A stretch of DNA of 11,222 nucleotides, taken from NCBI GenBank assembly GCA_947462175.1, contig CANHOE010000054.1:1-11222 (forward strand). The letters are read 5' to 3'. This stretch comes from Burkholderiales bacterium. Its GTDB lineage: Bacteria; Pseudomonadota; Gammaproteobacteria; Burkholderiales; Burkholderiaceae_C. This document shows, piece after piece, positions 6,226 to 11,222 of the stretch (position 1 is its first letter; each line of letters begins with the position of its first letter). Position numbers and translations under genes: made by a program. Below the pieces are notes generated by a model. The model had not been told where the DNA came from. It saw only the letters and a list, made by a program, of their open reading frames with translations, and made no database searches.

Positions 6226-7264
6226 CATGAAACATCCCGCCGCCACCACGACCACGTCTGGCAGCGATGTCATCGAGGGTGGTACCCGCGCCCTGGTGCG
6301 CTACCTTATCGCGATGGGCCTGGCCTTCCTGCCGCTGGCGATGTTGCTCGGCGATCCGCACTGGGTGAACATCCTGGCTTTCACCTACCTGATGGGCGGT
6401 GTGGCTGCGGCCTGGAACATCATTGGCGGCTTCGGTGGCCAGTTCTCGCTGGCCCACGGTGTGTTCTTCGGCATCGGCGCCTATTTCACTGCGGCGCTTG
6501 TGATCCGCTTCGGCTGGTCGCCGTGGCTGACGACCCTGCCCATCGCCCTCATCGCGGCGCTGGTGGCCACGCTGATCTCGTGGCCAACTTTCCGGCTGCG
6601 CGGTCCGTTCTTCGCCATTGCCACACTGGCCTTCAACGAGGTGGCGTTCGTGATCGCCAACCACGCCGAATCACTGACCGGCGGCCCGCGCGGGCTGATG
6701 GTGCCCTTCAAGGCCGGTTTGGAAAACATGATCTTCCGCGAGCGTTGGCAATACGCGTTGCTGATGTTCTGCTTCGCCGCGATGGTGATCGGCGCCTGTG
6801 TGTTGCTGCGGCGCACGCGCCTGGGTTACTACCTTCTGGCCGTGCGTGAAGACGAAGATGCCGCCCGCGCGGCCGGGATCGACGTGCTGCGGGTCAAGCT
6901 GTCTGGCATGGCAATCAGCGCCGCGCTGACCTCCATCGGCGGCACCCTGTTCGCCATGTATCTGCGCTTCATCGACCCGCCGACCCTGTTCACACTCACC
7001 GACGTCGGTGTGAAGTTCGCGCTGATCGCGCTGATCGGTGGTGTGGGCACCATCTATGGCCCCTTGCTGGGCGCGGCCTTGATCATTCCGTTCGAGAGCT
7101 GGTTGCGCGCCGATTTCACATCTGATTTGCCGGGCTTCAGCCAGGCCCTGCTGGGCCTGCTGATGGTGCTCGCAGCCCTGTTCATGAAGCGCGGCATCGT
7201 GGGCGTGTGGACCCATTGGCGCGAGTCGCGCACTGTGCGCCGCCAGGTCAAGGGAGGCCAATAA
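6212..7264 (+). CDS. livM: Liv-type ABC transporter permease (LivM family)
   Basis: A 350-residue inner-membrane permease, partner of the LivH-like protein. A polar Ser/Thr-rich N-terminal tail of about 27 residues precedes the membrane segments. Family signatures: GGFGGQFSLAHGVFFGIGAY (72-91), coupling loop LGYYLLAVREDEDAARAAGI (204-223), and GGVGTIYGPLLGA (276-288). The GTG at 6212-6214 is taken as start because GAAGAGG lies 9 nt upstream; the ATG at 6227 in the same frame would remove five residues. It overlaps livH by 14 nt and the next ATPase gene by 1 nt (TAATG), which implies translational coupling and fixed stoichiometry. Confidence 0.94.
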   Translation: MSNIDMKHPAATTTTSGSDVIEGGTRALVRYLIAMGLAFLPLAMLLGDPHWVNILAFTYLMGGVAAAWNIIGGFGGQFSLAHGVFFGIGAYFTAALVIRFGWSPWLTTLPIALIAALVATLISWPTFRLRGPFFAIATLAFNEVAFVIANHAESLTGGPRGLMVPFKAGLENMIFRERWQYALLMFCFAAMVIGACVLLRRTRLGYYLLAVREDEDAARAAGIDVLRVKLSGMAISAALTSIGGTLFAMYLRFIDPPTLFTLTDVGVKFALIALIGGVGTIYGPLLGAALIIPFESWLRADFTSDLPGFSQALLGLLMVLAALFMKRGIVGVWTHWRESRTVRRQVKGGQ

Positions 7265-8040
7265 TGAGTGCAGAACTGCTGCTGGATGCGCGTGGCGTCA
7301 GCAAACATTTCGGTGGTCTCAAGGCCGTCTCTGATGTGCACCTGCAGGTCCACCGCGGCGAGATCGTCAGTGTCATTGGACCCAATGGCGCAGGCAAGAC
7401 CACGCTGTTCAACTTGCTGACGGGGCAACTCGCGCCGACCGGCGGGGACGTCTGTTTTCTGGGCGAGACGGTCAACCGACTGCCCCCGCACCGGCGGGCG
7501 CGCATGGGCATGGGCCGCACCTTTCAGATCGCCAAGCCGCTGATCGCGCTCAACGCGCTGGAGAACGTGATGATCGGCGCTTTCCTGCACGACGCTTCGC
7601 TGTCCAGGGCACGCGACAAGGCGATGGCCGTGCTGGACCGTGTCGGCATGGCCCATCTGGCCGCACGCAAGGCGGGCGAGCTCACTTTGTCCGAGCGGCG
7701 CCGGCTGGAGGTGGCCCGGGCCCTTGCGCTGGAGCCCAAGATGGTGCTGCTCGACGAGGTGATGGCCGGCCTGAACCAGGCCGAGGTCGCGCGCGAGATC
7801 GAGCTGCTGCGCGGGCTGCACGCCGAGGGCCTGACCTTCCTCATCATCGAACACAACCTCAAGGTCGTGCGGGCCTTCTCGGATCGCGTCATCGTCCTCG
7901 ACCGCGGCCAGCTGATCGCCGAAGGCAGCGCCGACGACATCCTCAACTCGCCGAAGGTCATCGCCGCCTATCTGGGCGCGGGGCACATGGGCTCTGGCAC
8001 CGAGCTGCCCGTCACCGAAACGAAGGAGGCCCACCGATGA
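7264..8040 (+). CDS. livG: Liv-type ABC transporter ATPase (LivG family)
   Basis: A 258-residue cytoplasmic ATPase that drives the LivH/LivM-type channel. Walker A GPNGAGKTT (39-47), Q-loop Gln88 within RTFQIAK, Walker B MVLLDE (160-165) and H-loop His197 in IIEHN are all present, so it should hydrolyse ATP. The ABC signature is degenerate: LTLSERRRLE (140-149) has Ser-Glu where LivG proteins usually have Gly-Gln. The sequence after Walker B, VMAGLN, is shared with a LivG subgroup. Start: the ATG at 7264-7266 has GGGAGG upstream and overlaps the livM stop by one base. The stop overlaps the livF-like start (ATGA). A 20-residue tail after the ATPase fold (about 239-258) has no recognised role. 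Confidence 0.95.
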   Translation: MSAELLLDARGVSKHFGGLKAVSDVHLQVHRGEIVSVIGPNGAGKTTLFNLLTGQLAPTGGDVCFLGETVNRLPPHRRARMGMGRTFQIAKPLIALNALENVMIGAFLHDASLSRARDKAMAVLDRVGMAHLAARKAGELTLSERRRLEVARALALEPKMVLLDEVMAGLNQAEVAREIELLRGLHAEGLTFLIIEHNLKVVRAFSDRVIVLDRGQLIAEGSADDILNSPKVIAAYLGAGHMGSGTELPVTETKEAHR

Positions 8041-8756
8041 CTGCTCCGCTGCTGCGCGTCGATGCGCTGCGTGCCGGCTACGGCCAACTGGAGGTGCTGG
8101 ACCGCGTCTCGCTCGAAGTCCTCCCGGGCGAGATCGTCTCTGTCGTGGGTGCCAACGGCGCCGGCAAGACCACCCTGTTGCTGTCCATTGCCGGCCACCT
8201 GTCTCCCTTTGGTGGAACCGTGCAGCTCGACGGCCACGACATCACCGGCCTGCAGGCCCACGAGGCAGCTGCCCGCGGGCTGGTGCTGGTGCCCGAAGGC
8301 GGCCGCCTGTTTCCGTTCATGACGGTGCTGGAGAACCTGGAGCTTGGTGCCTATCACCGCGCCGCGCGCGCGCGCATGGCCCAGACGATGGAGGAAGTCT
8401 TTGACATCTTTCCCATCCTGGCGGAACGCCGAGGTCAGCTGGCCGGTCGGCTGTCGGGCGGTGAACGACAGATGTGTGCTGTTGGCCGGGCCCTGATGGC
8501 CCTGCCCAAGCTGCTGATGCTAGACGAGCCCTCCCTGGGCCTGGCGCCCATCATGGTCGATCGCCTGTTCGACCAGGTGCATACGCTGGTCAAGTCCAAG
8601 GGCCTGTCGGTGTTGTTGGTCGAACAGAACGTGGGCAATGCACTGCGCCTGTGCGACCACGGCTGCGTGCTGGACCACGGAGAGCTCGCCAAGCGCGGCA
8701 CCGGCGCCGCGCTGTTAAGTGACCCTGATGTGCAGCGGTTCTATATGGGGTTGTGA
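8037..8756 (+). CDS. livF: Liv-type ABC transporter ATPase (LivF family)
   Basis: A 239-residue cytoplasmic ATPase, the second nucleotide-binding subunit. Walker A GANGAGKTT (38-46), VPEGGRLFP in the Q-loop region (85-93), intact signature LSGGERQ (139-145), Walker B LLMLDE (159-164) and VEQN (195-198). Glu at the Q-loop and Gln at the H-loop position are usual for LivF. AAGGAGG lies 7 nt before the ATG, and the start overlaps the livG-like stop by 4 nt. In a LivG/LivF heterodimer the two composite ATP sites are unequal; here the full signature of this subunit faces the Walker A of LivG, while the degenerate LivG signature faces this Walker A. It is the last gene of the plus operon. Confidence 0.95.
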   Translation: MTAPLLRVDALRAGYGQLEVLDRVSLEVLPGEIVSVVGANGAGKTTLLLSIAGHLSPFGGTVQLDGHDITGLQAHEAAARGLVLVPEGGRLFPFMTVLENLELGAYHRAARARMAQTMEEVFDIFPILAERRGQLAGRLSGGERQMCAVGRALMALPKLLMLDEPSLGLAPIMVDRLFDQVHTLVKSKGLSVLLVEQNVGNALRLCDHGCVLDHGELAKRGTGAALLSDPDVQRFYMGL

Positions 8757-8846
8757 TTTCCGGATGGTTCGCTAGTTCGGCCGCTGTCCTGGACACGACC
8801 CCAAGCGTTCGGTAGACCGAGGGCATGCGGGCGCGTCTGGACAAGC

Positions 8847-8897
8847 GCCCGGAGAGGTTCGCGCCGGGCTAATACGGCCGCGCGGCGCGTACGCCGC
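8847..8897. terminator. Possible stem-loops between convergent genes
   Basis: Between the livF-like stop and the stop of the minus-strand glycine-zipper gene lie two short GC-rich dyads: GCCCGG (8847-8852) with CCGGGC (8864-8869), and GCGGCG (8882-8887) with CGCCGC (8892-8897). Position fits a transcription end for converging genes, but neither has a T-run. I see no gene in 8757-8928. Confidence 0.3.
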
Positions 8898-8928
8898 CGC
8901 CGCGCTCAACCCGTCGAGACAGACCCCA

Positions 8929-9267
8929 TCAGTCGCTGGCCACCAGCGTATCCCCGGTGACCTTGACCTTGCTGCCTGCCTGGAAGGCCGGCTGGGCCTC
9001 GAAGCGCACGGTGCGGGTGCTGGCGTCATCCATCTTCACAACGACGTCGTAGACGGTGGTGGTGCGCACCCGCTTTTCGATCTCGCGGCCTGCAACTGCG
9101 CCACCGACCGCACCGATCACCGTGTCAGCGGTGTTGCCGTCGCCCTTGCCGACCTGGTTGCCCAGTGCAGCGCCTGCCACCCCGCCGGCAATGGCGCCGA
9201 CATAGTTGGGCTTGCCCTTGAGCTTGACCGACGAGTACGAGTGCATGACCTTGGATGATAAAACCAC
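8929..9267 (-). pseudogene. Glycine-zipper envelope protein, 5'-truncated
   Basis: The C-terminal portion of a glycine-zipper 2TM protein (SlyB/Pcp/17-kDa-antigen-like) is well preserved: KGKPNYVGAIAGGVAGAALG, a GKGDGNTA turn, then GAVGGAVAGREIEKRV and a final beta region ending KVKVTGDTLVASD. Intact relatives begin with a lipoprotein signal peptide and Cys and run well over 112 residues. Here the frame has only GTG (9267) or ATG (9246) as possible starts, no signal peptide and no lipobox, and homologous-looking sequence stops at about 9243, exactly where the DNA turns AT-rich. The upstream part was most likely removed by a recombination event. Without export signal it probably has no function, though a short cytoplasmic product cannot be excluded. 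It converges with the livF-like gene and has no operon partner. Confidence 0.7.
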
Positions 9268-9286
9268 GCACCGAACAATAGGCCCT

Positions 9287-9487
9287 ATGACGCTGTCAGA
9301 TCTCGTTCAGTTTTTCATGACTGCTTGGGACCTGCGAATGGTGTTGGACGCAAACTTCGTTGAGAATGGCTATCCCCGATGTCACGCAAGGGGATTTGTT
9401 CTGGATGCCAGCTCAAGCTTTTACGCCGAGTTCGGCAAAGCTATCGACGACTATTTAGAAAATTGGGTATTAGAGACTCGAAAGTAG
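9287..9487 (+). CDS. Small hypothetical protein, 66 aa
   Basis: I do not recognise this protein. From the ATG at 9287 it reads MTLSDLVQFFMTAW, has no Cys-rich or membrane segment, and ends DDYLENWVLETRK. Length and acidic/aromatic make-up resemble small accessory or immunity-like proteins, but that is only a resemblance. The frame stays open upstream to 9206 (an ATG at 9245 is possible), but that part is antisense to the truncated glycine-zipper gene, so the 9287 start is preferred; ATAGG lies a few bases upstream. It is the first open frame of the AT-richer right block and may itself be the 3' remnant of a longer gene cut at the 9243 junction. Confidence 0.4.
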   Translation: MTLSDLVQFFMTAWDLRMVLDANFVENGYPRCHARGFVLDASSSFYAEFGKAIDDYLENWVLETRK

Positions 9488-9519
9488 AAATTATTGAACA
9501 AAGCTAAATGTAGCTCGGT

Positions 9520-10019
9520 CTAATGCTTACATACTGCTTGAAGAATTTTCGAGAAAACAGTATCAGGTAGTGGGTAGTTCCAGTTTTTTAAATTGGTTTT
9601 TACCTCTGCTGAACCTTTACCCATTGATTGGCCATACCCATATTTTGCAAGCTCGAGATATGCCCACCGCTCACAATCGATTTCAATGTAATGTGCATTT
9701 GATTGATCGTTCTGATTGCTTCGTTGCGAATAATCAAAAAGAACCCACAAGAGCCGCCCATTTTTTTTCGATTGAGTTTGTCATCGAAGTACACACTGGC
9801 ATCAATCAAAATTGTTTCATAGCACACTGCTGGGGCAGGCGAGTATGTGCAACCAGCACGCCCCCATTCACCCAGCGACAAGGACTTGTTCTGGGTCGTT
9901 CCTTCAGCCTTGAAATTGAACACAAAAGACCAAGATGATTCAGAGGCGAAGGCAGAAAACACCCAAGTACATGAGATCACTATAGCGCAGAGTGTTGATG
10001 CAAATAAGTTGCTGCTCAT
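9520..10019 (-). pseudogene. Surface-adhesin E-like protein, frameshifted
   Basis: Two overlapping minus-strand frames form one protein. The first starts at the ATG 10017-10019 with a signal peptide (MSSNLFASTLCAIVIS, ending FSAFA) and a domain with CTYSPAPAVCYE and ASVYFDDKLNRKK. The second continues GRLLWVLFDYSQ, YIEIDCERW, NWNYPLPDTVFSKILQAVCKH and stops at 9520. The pattern 'YYD..+R.NG..+W.L.DY ... EYDC ... W.Y..P.T......VC' matches the surface-adhesin protein E family of about 160 residues. The break is at the run of eight A (plus-strand T 9761-9768); nine would restore NRKKNGRLLW and a 166-residue protein. Without the extra base the first frame runs on to 9600 with unrelated residues. 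It lies 65 nt downstream of the lipoprotein gene, same strand. Real mutation, phase variation or sequencing error are all possible. Confidence 0.7.
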
Positions 10020-10084
10020 TCTTTTGCAAACATATCGAGCGAGTTGTGACTGGATGCCGTACTTCTTTTCATCGACCAATCACG

Positions 10085-10537
10085 TCACTGACTGAAGCAA
10101 TACACGTCATTCGGACCTTGCCGTTGGCAGATAATGTTTTTACTTTTTGGTGCGGGCTGTCCCGCCATGCAAGCGCTGTAAGCTTCATTGCCACGTTGCA
10201 ATGACTCACCAAAACTACCAGTCCTTGTAGGTGCTAAAAGTCCTTGTGAGCGGGCTAACTCGCACTGAGACTCTTGAGCTTGACTTTGTCTTTGGGCCAA
10301 AGCAGCTTGACGCTGCGCTTGGTCAAGCTGCATCAAGCATTGTGAGAAAGCTGTTGTACGCGGCTCAAAACCATAGCTCCTGCATTGCCCTTCGAGTGCT
10401 CGCTGTTTTTGCGCTGCCGCTGCGCGAAGTTCAACTTGTTTACGCTGTTCTTGGGCATACCGCTGCTCCGGTGTCGTGCAGCCTGAAATCGAAAGCAACA
10501 CAAGTGATGCCAATAGAAAGGTGAATAGTTTTCGCAT
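10085..10537 (-). CDS. Small Gln-rich lipoprotein, 150 aa
   Basis: The N-terminus is a classic lipoprotein signal: MRKLF, a hydrophobic core and the lipobox ISGC with Cys20, followed by TT, which suggests outer-membrane sorting. After this comes a Gln/Ala/Arg-rich segment (about 24-95) that probably forms an alpha-helical coiled coil, containing CRSYGFEPRTTAFSQCLMQ (52-70), a two-Cys motif seen in many uncharacterised proteobacterial lipoproteins. Two further Cys near the C-terminus (137 and 147) could pair. The function is unknown. The start is the ATG at 10535-10537; the frame is open upstream but that part lacks any signal and crosses the divergent regulator gene. No Shine-Dalgarno sequence is visible. 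The surface-adhesin-like pseudogene follows on the same strand, so the pair may have formed a cell-envelope operon. Confidence 0.75.
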   Translation of the reverse strand: MRKLFTFLLASLVLLSISGCTTPEQRYAQEQRKQVELRAAAAQKQRALEGQCRSYGFEPRTTAFSQCLMQLDQAQRQAALAQRQSQAQESQCELARSQGLLAPTRTGSFGESLQRGNEAYSACMAGQPAPKSKNIICQRQGPNDVYCFSQ

Positions 10538-10543
10538 TAGTTG

Positions 10544-10572
10544 AATGTAGATTATTTTCCGTGGACTGACAA
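10544..10572 (-). promoter_or_regulatory. Candidate promoter of the lipoprotein gene
   Basis: On the minus strand, TTGTCA (10572-10567) and TACATT (10549-10544) are separated by exactly 17 nt. Transcription would begin about 7 nt further, close to the ATG at 10537, implying a very short or absent leader, which agrees with the missing Shine-Dalgarno sequence. The match is moderate (5/6 and 4/6). Confidence 0.35.
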
Positions 10573-10596
10573 TCTCAATGTAGCGAAAGTCAGGAT

Positions 10597-10824
10597 GTGG
10601 AATCCACTTTTGACCAAGCCAAAAAAATCCTTGCTGCAAACGTTCGTACGGCAAGACTGGCTGCGTGCGTTTCTCAAGAGGAATTGGCTTTTATGGCGGG
10701 TATCGACAGGACCTACGCAAATCAGATCGAGCGCGCTATTGCAAACCCGTCCCTTGGTATTATTTGTGCAGTTGCTGACGCTCTTGGGTGCAACGTTATC
10801 GAACTGCTTACAGCCAGAAAATGA
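10597..10824 (+). CDS. Small XRE-family helix-turn-helix regulator
   Basis: A 75-residue protein that is almost entirely one Cro/C1-type helix-turn-helix domain: NVRTARLAACVSQEELAFMA, then GIDRTYANQIERAIANPSL and a final helix with ADALGCNVIELL. SQEELA, the DRTY recognition helix and the 'IER...NPSL' turn are the family's hallmark. Such single-domain proteins act as DNA-binding dimers, often as controllers of restriction-modification, toxin-antitoxin or phage-like genes. The start is GTG at 10597; the ATG two bases earlier is in another frame, and a stop in this frame lies near 10567. It is divergent from the lipoprotein gene, 59 nt apart. No restriction, toxin or phage gene is next to it, so it looks like an orphan left from a larger element. 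Nothing ties it to the operators at 5231-5286. Confidence 0.8.
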   Translation: MESTFDQAKKILAANVRTARLAACVSQEELAFMAGIDRTYANQIERAIANPSLGIICAVADALGCNVIELLTARK

Positions 10825-10934
10825 CTGATTAAGTTTGCCGTATACCCTCTTCATTAAAGGGACTGCGATCGATTTATGTAATGGAACGCCCAATCATTAG
10901 ACTTTGGATCGTTAAAATCACGCCAAAATTTAAA

Positions 10935-10955
10935 GGTGGGTAGATTGGTGGGTAG
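10935..10955. repeat. Tandem 9-mer GGTGGGTAG next to the right repeat
   Basis: GGTGGGTAG occurs at 10935-10943 and again at 10947-10955, a 12-bp period with ATT between. The second copy abuts the 57-bp repeat. No copy lies beside the left repeat. Short direct repeats beside an att core can be integrase arm sites, but no integrase is present, so the role is inference. Confidence 0.5.
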
Positions 10956-11011
10956 AAATGAAAAACGCGCCCGAAGGCGCGTGTTTACTAGCTTAATGGC
11001 GGAGTGGACGG
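10955..11011. repeat. Right copy of 57-bp direct repeat, attR-like
   Basis: Matches 200-256 at 52 of 57 positions without gaps. It comprises the last 15 nt of the intact tRNA-Asp gene plus 42 nt of trailer with the terminator hairpin. If the interval is an integrated element, this copy came with it and rebuilt the tRNA 3' end, while the left copy is the original. Confidence 0.75.
10961..10986 (-). terminator. Terminator of the tRNA operon
   Basis: Hairpin ACGCGCC, loop CGAA, GGCGCGT; on the minus strand this gives a TTCG tetraloop followed by a T5 run. It lies 11-36 nt downstream of the tRNA-Asp 3' end, as expected for an intrinsic terminator of the Glu-Asp tRNA transcript. Confidence 0.8.
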
Positions 11012-11073
11012 GACTCGAACCCGCGACCCCCGGCGTGACAGGCCGGTATTCTAACCAACTGAACTACCACTCC
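10997..11073 (-). tRNA. tRNA-Asp (GTC)
   Basis: A 77-nt gene with encoded CCA. The minus strand begins GGAGTGG, has the D-loop AGTTCAGTTGGTTAGA, the anticodon loop CTGTCAC with anticodon GTC, the T-arm GGGTTCGAGTCCC, and ends CCACTCC-G-CCA pairing with the 5' end. Transcribed after tRNA-Glu with a 68-nt spacer. Its 3' 15 nt recur at 242-256. Confidence 0.96.
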
Positions 11074-11102
11074 TGGTAGCTTGAAGCTTCTGTGCCAATT
11101 GA

Positions 11103-11116
11103 CTAGAAATTTCTAG
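11103..11116. repeat. Palindrome in the tRNA spacer
   Basis: CTAGAAATTTCTAG is a perfect 14-bp palindrome midway between the two tRNA genes. It may be a processing hairpin in the pre-tRNA or chance in an AT-rich spacer. Confidence 0.35.
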
Positions 11117-11141
11117 CAACAGCACCAAGTGCAACAAAACT

Positions 11142-11217
11142 TGGCGACCCTACGGGGATTCGAACCCCGGTACTCACCGTGAAAGGGTGATGTCCTAGGC
11201 CTCTAGACGATAGGGTC
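11142..11217 (-). tRNA. tRNA-Glu (TTC)
   Basis: A 76-nt gene with encoded CCA. The minus strand begins GACCCTA, has the D-arm TCGTCTAGAGGCCTAGGACA, an anticodon loop CTTTCAC with anticodon TTC, T-arm GGGGTTCGAATCCCC, and ends TAGGGTC-G-CCA. It is the first of the Glu-Asp pair on the minus strand; its promoter lies beyond the window. Confidence 0.96.
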
Positions 11218-11222
11218 ATAAC

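Noticed and set aside
7054..8034. A 326-codon open frame on the minus strand
   Set aside because: It is antisense to the LivG-like ATPase, whose Walker motifs are intact; its translation shows no domain.
8772..9029. Minus-strand frame between the livF-like gene and the glycine-zipper gene
   Set aside because: Pro/Ala/Arg/Ser low-complexity translation overlapping the preserved glycine-zipper 3' end; no motif.
1..11222. CRISPR array, transposase, integrase or inverted-repeat insertion sequence
   Set aside because: I found no regularly spaced repeats and no protein with DDE or tyrosine-recombinase motifs; the only long repeats are the att-like pair and the diverged SDR genes.

Overview
The window looks like a betaproteobacterial (Burkholderiales, probably Comamonadaceae-like) chromosome segment. 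This is inferred from the GC-rich catabolic genes, the paired tRNA-Glu/tRNA-Asp genes, and the style of the Liv-type transporter and acyl-CoA ligase genes. No ribosomal RNA or other species marker is present, so the genus is not established.

Layout. (1) 1-186 is the 3' end of a RelE/ParE-type toxin gene, followed by a bidirectional hairpin terminator. (2) 200-256 is a 57-bp stretch matching 10955-11011 in 52 of 57 positions without gaps. It contains the last 15 nt of tRNA-Asp plus the downstream terminator, so it resembles an attL/attR pair bounding a 10.75-kb insertion at the tRNA-Asp 3' end. (3) 257-617 is gene debris with no intact gene. (4) 618-5167 is a minus-strand operon reading, in transcription order, SDR2, acyl-CoA ligase, periplasmic substrate-binding protein, SDR1. 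(5) 5168-5334 is a divergent control region with two neighbouring perfect palindromes. (6) 5335-8756 is a plus-strand operon of two Liv-type permeases and two ATPases with overlapping genes. (7) 8929-9267 is a 5'-truncated glycine-zipper gene ending at a sharp change to AT-rich DNA near 9243. (8) 9287-10824 is AT-richer DNA with a small orphan gene, a frameshifted surface-adhesin-E-like gene, a lipoprotein gene and a small XRE regulator. (9) 10955-11217 holds the right repeat, tRNA-Asp(GTC) and tRNA-Glu(TTC), both on the minus strand.

Function. The two divergent operons read as one uptake-and-degradation module. The binding protein (minus operon) feeds the permease/ATPase complex (plus operon), the ligase activates an imported carboxylic acid to its CoA thioester, and the two SDRs oxidise or reduce a hydroxyl/keto group. 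The SDRs align over all 270 residues without gaps and are clearly paralogous, but at the cofactor-deciding position one has Asp (NAD-like) and the other Gly-Arg (NADP-like). That raises the possibility of a hydroxyl-epimerising or redox-balancing pair. The substrate cannot be read from sequence. No integrase, transposase or CRISPR array is visible.
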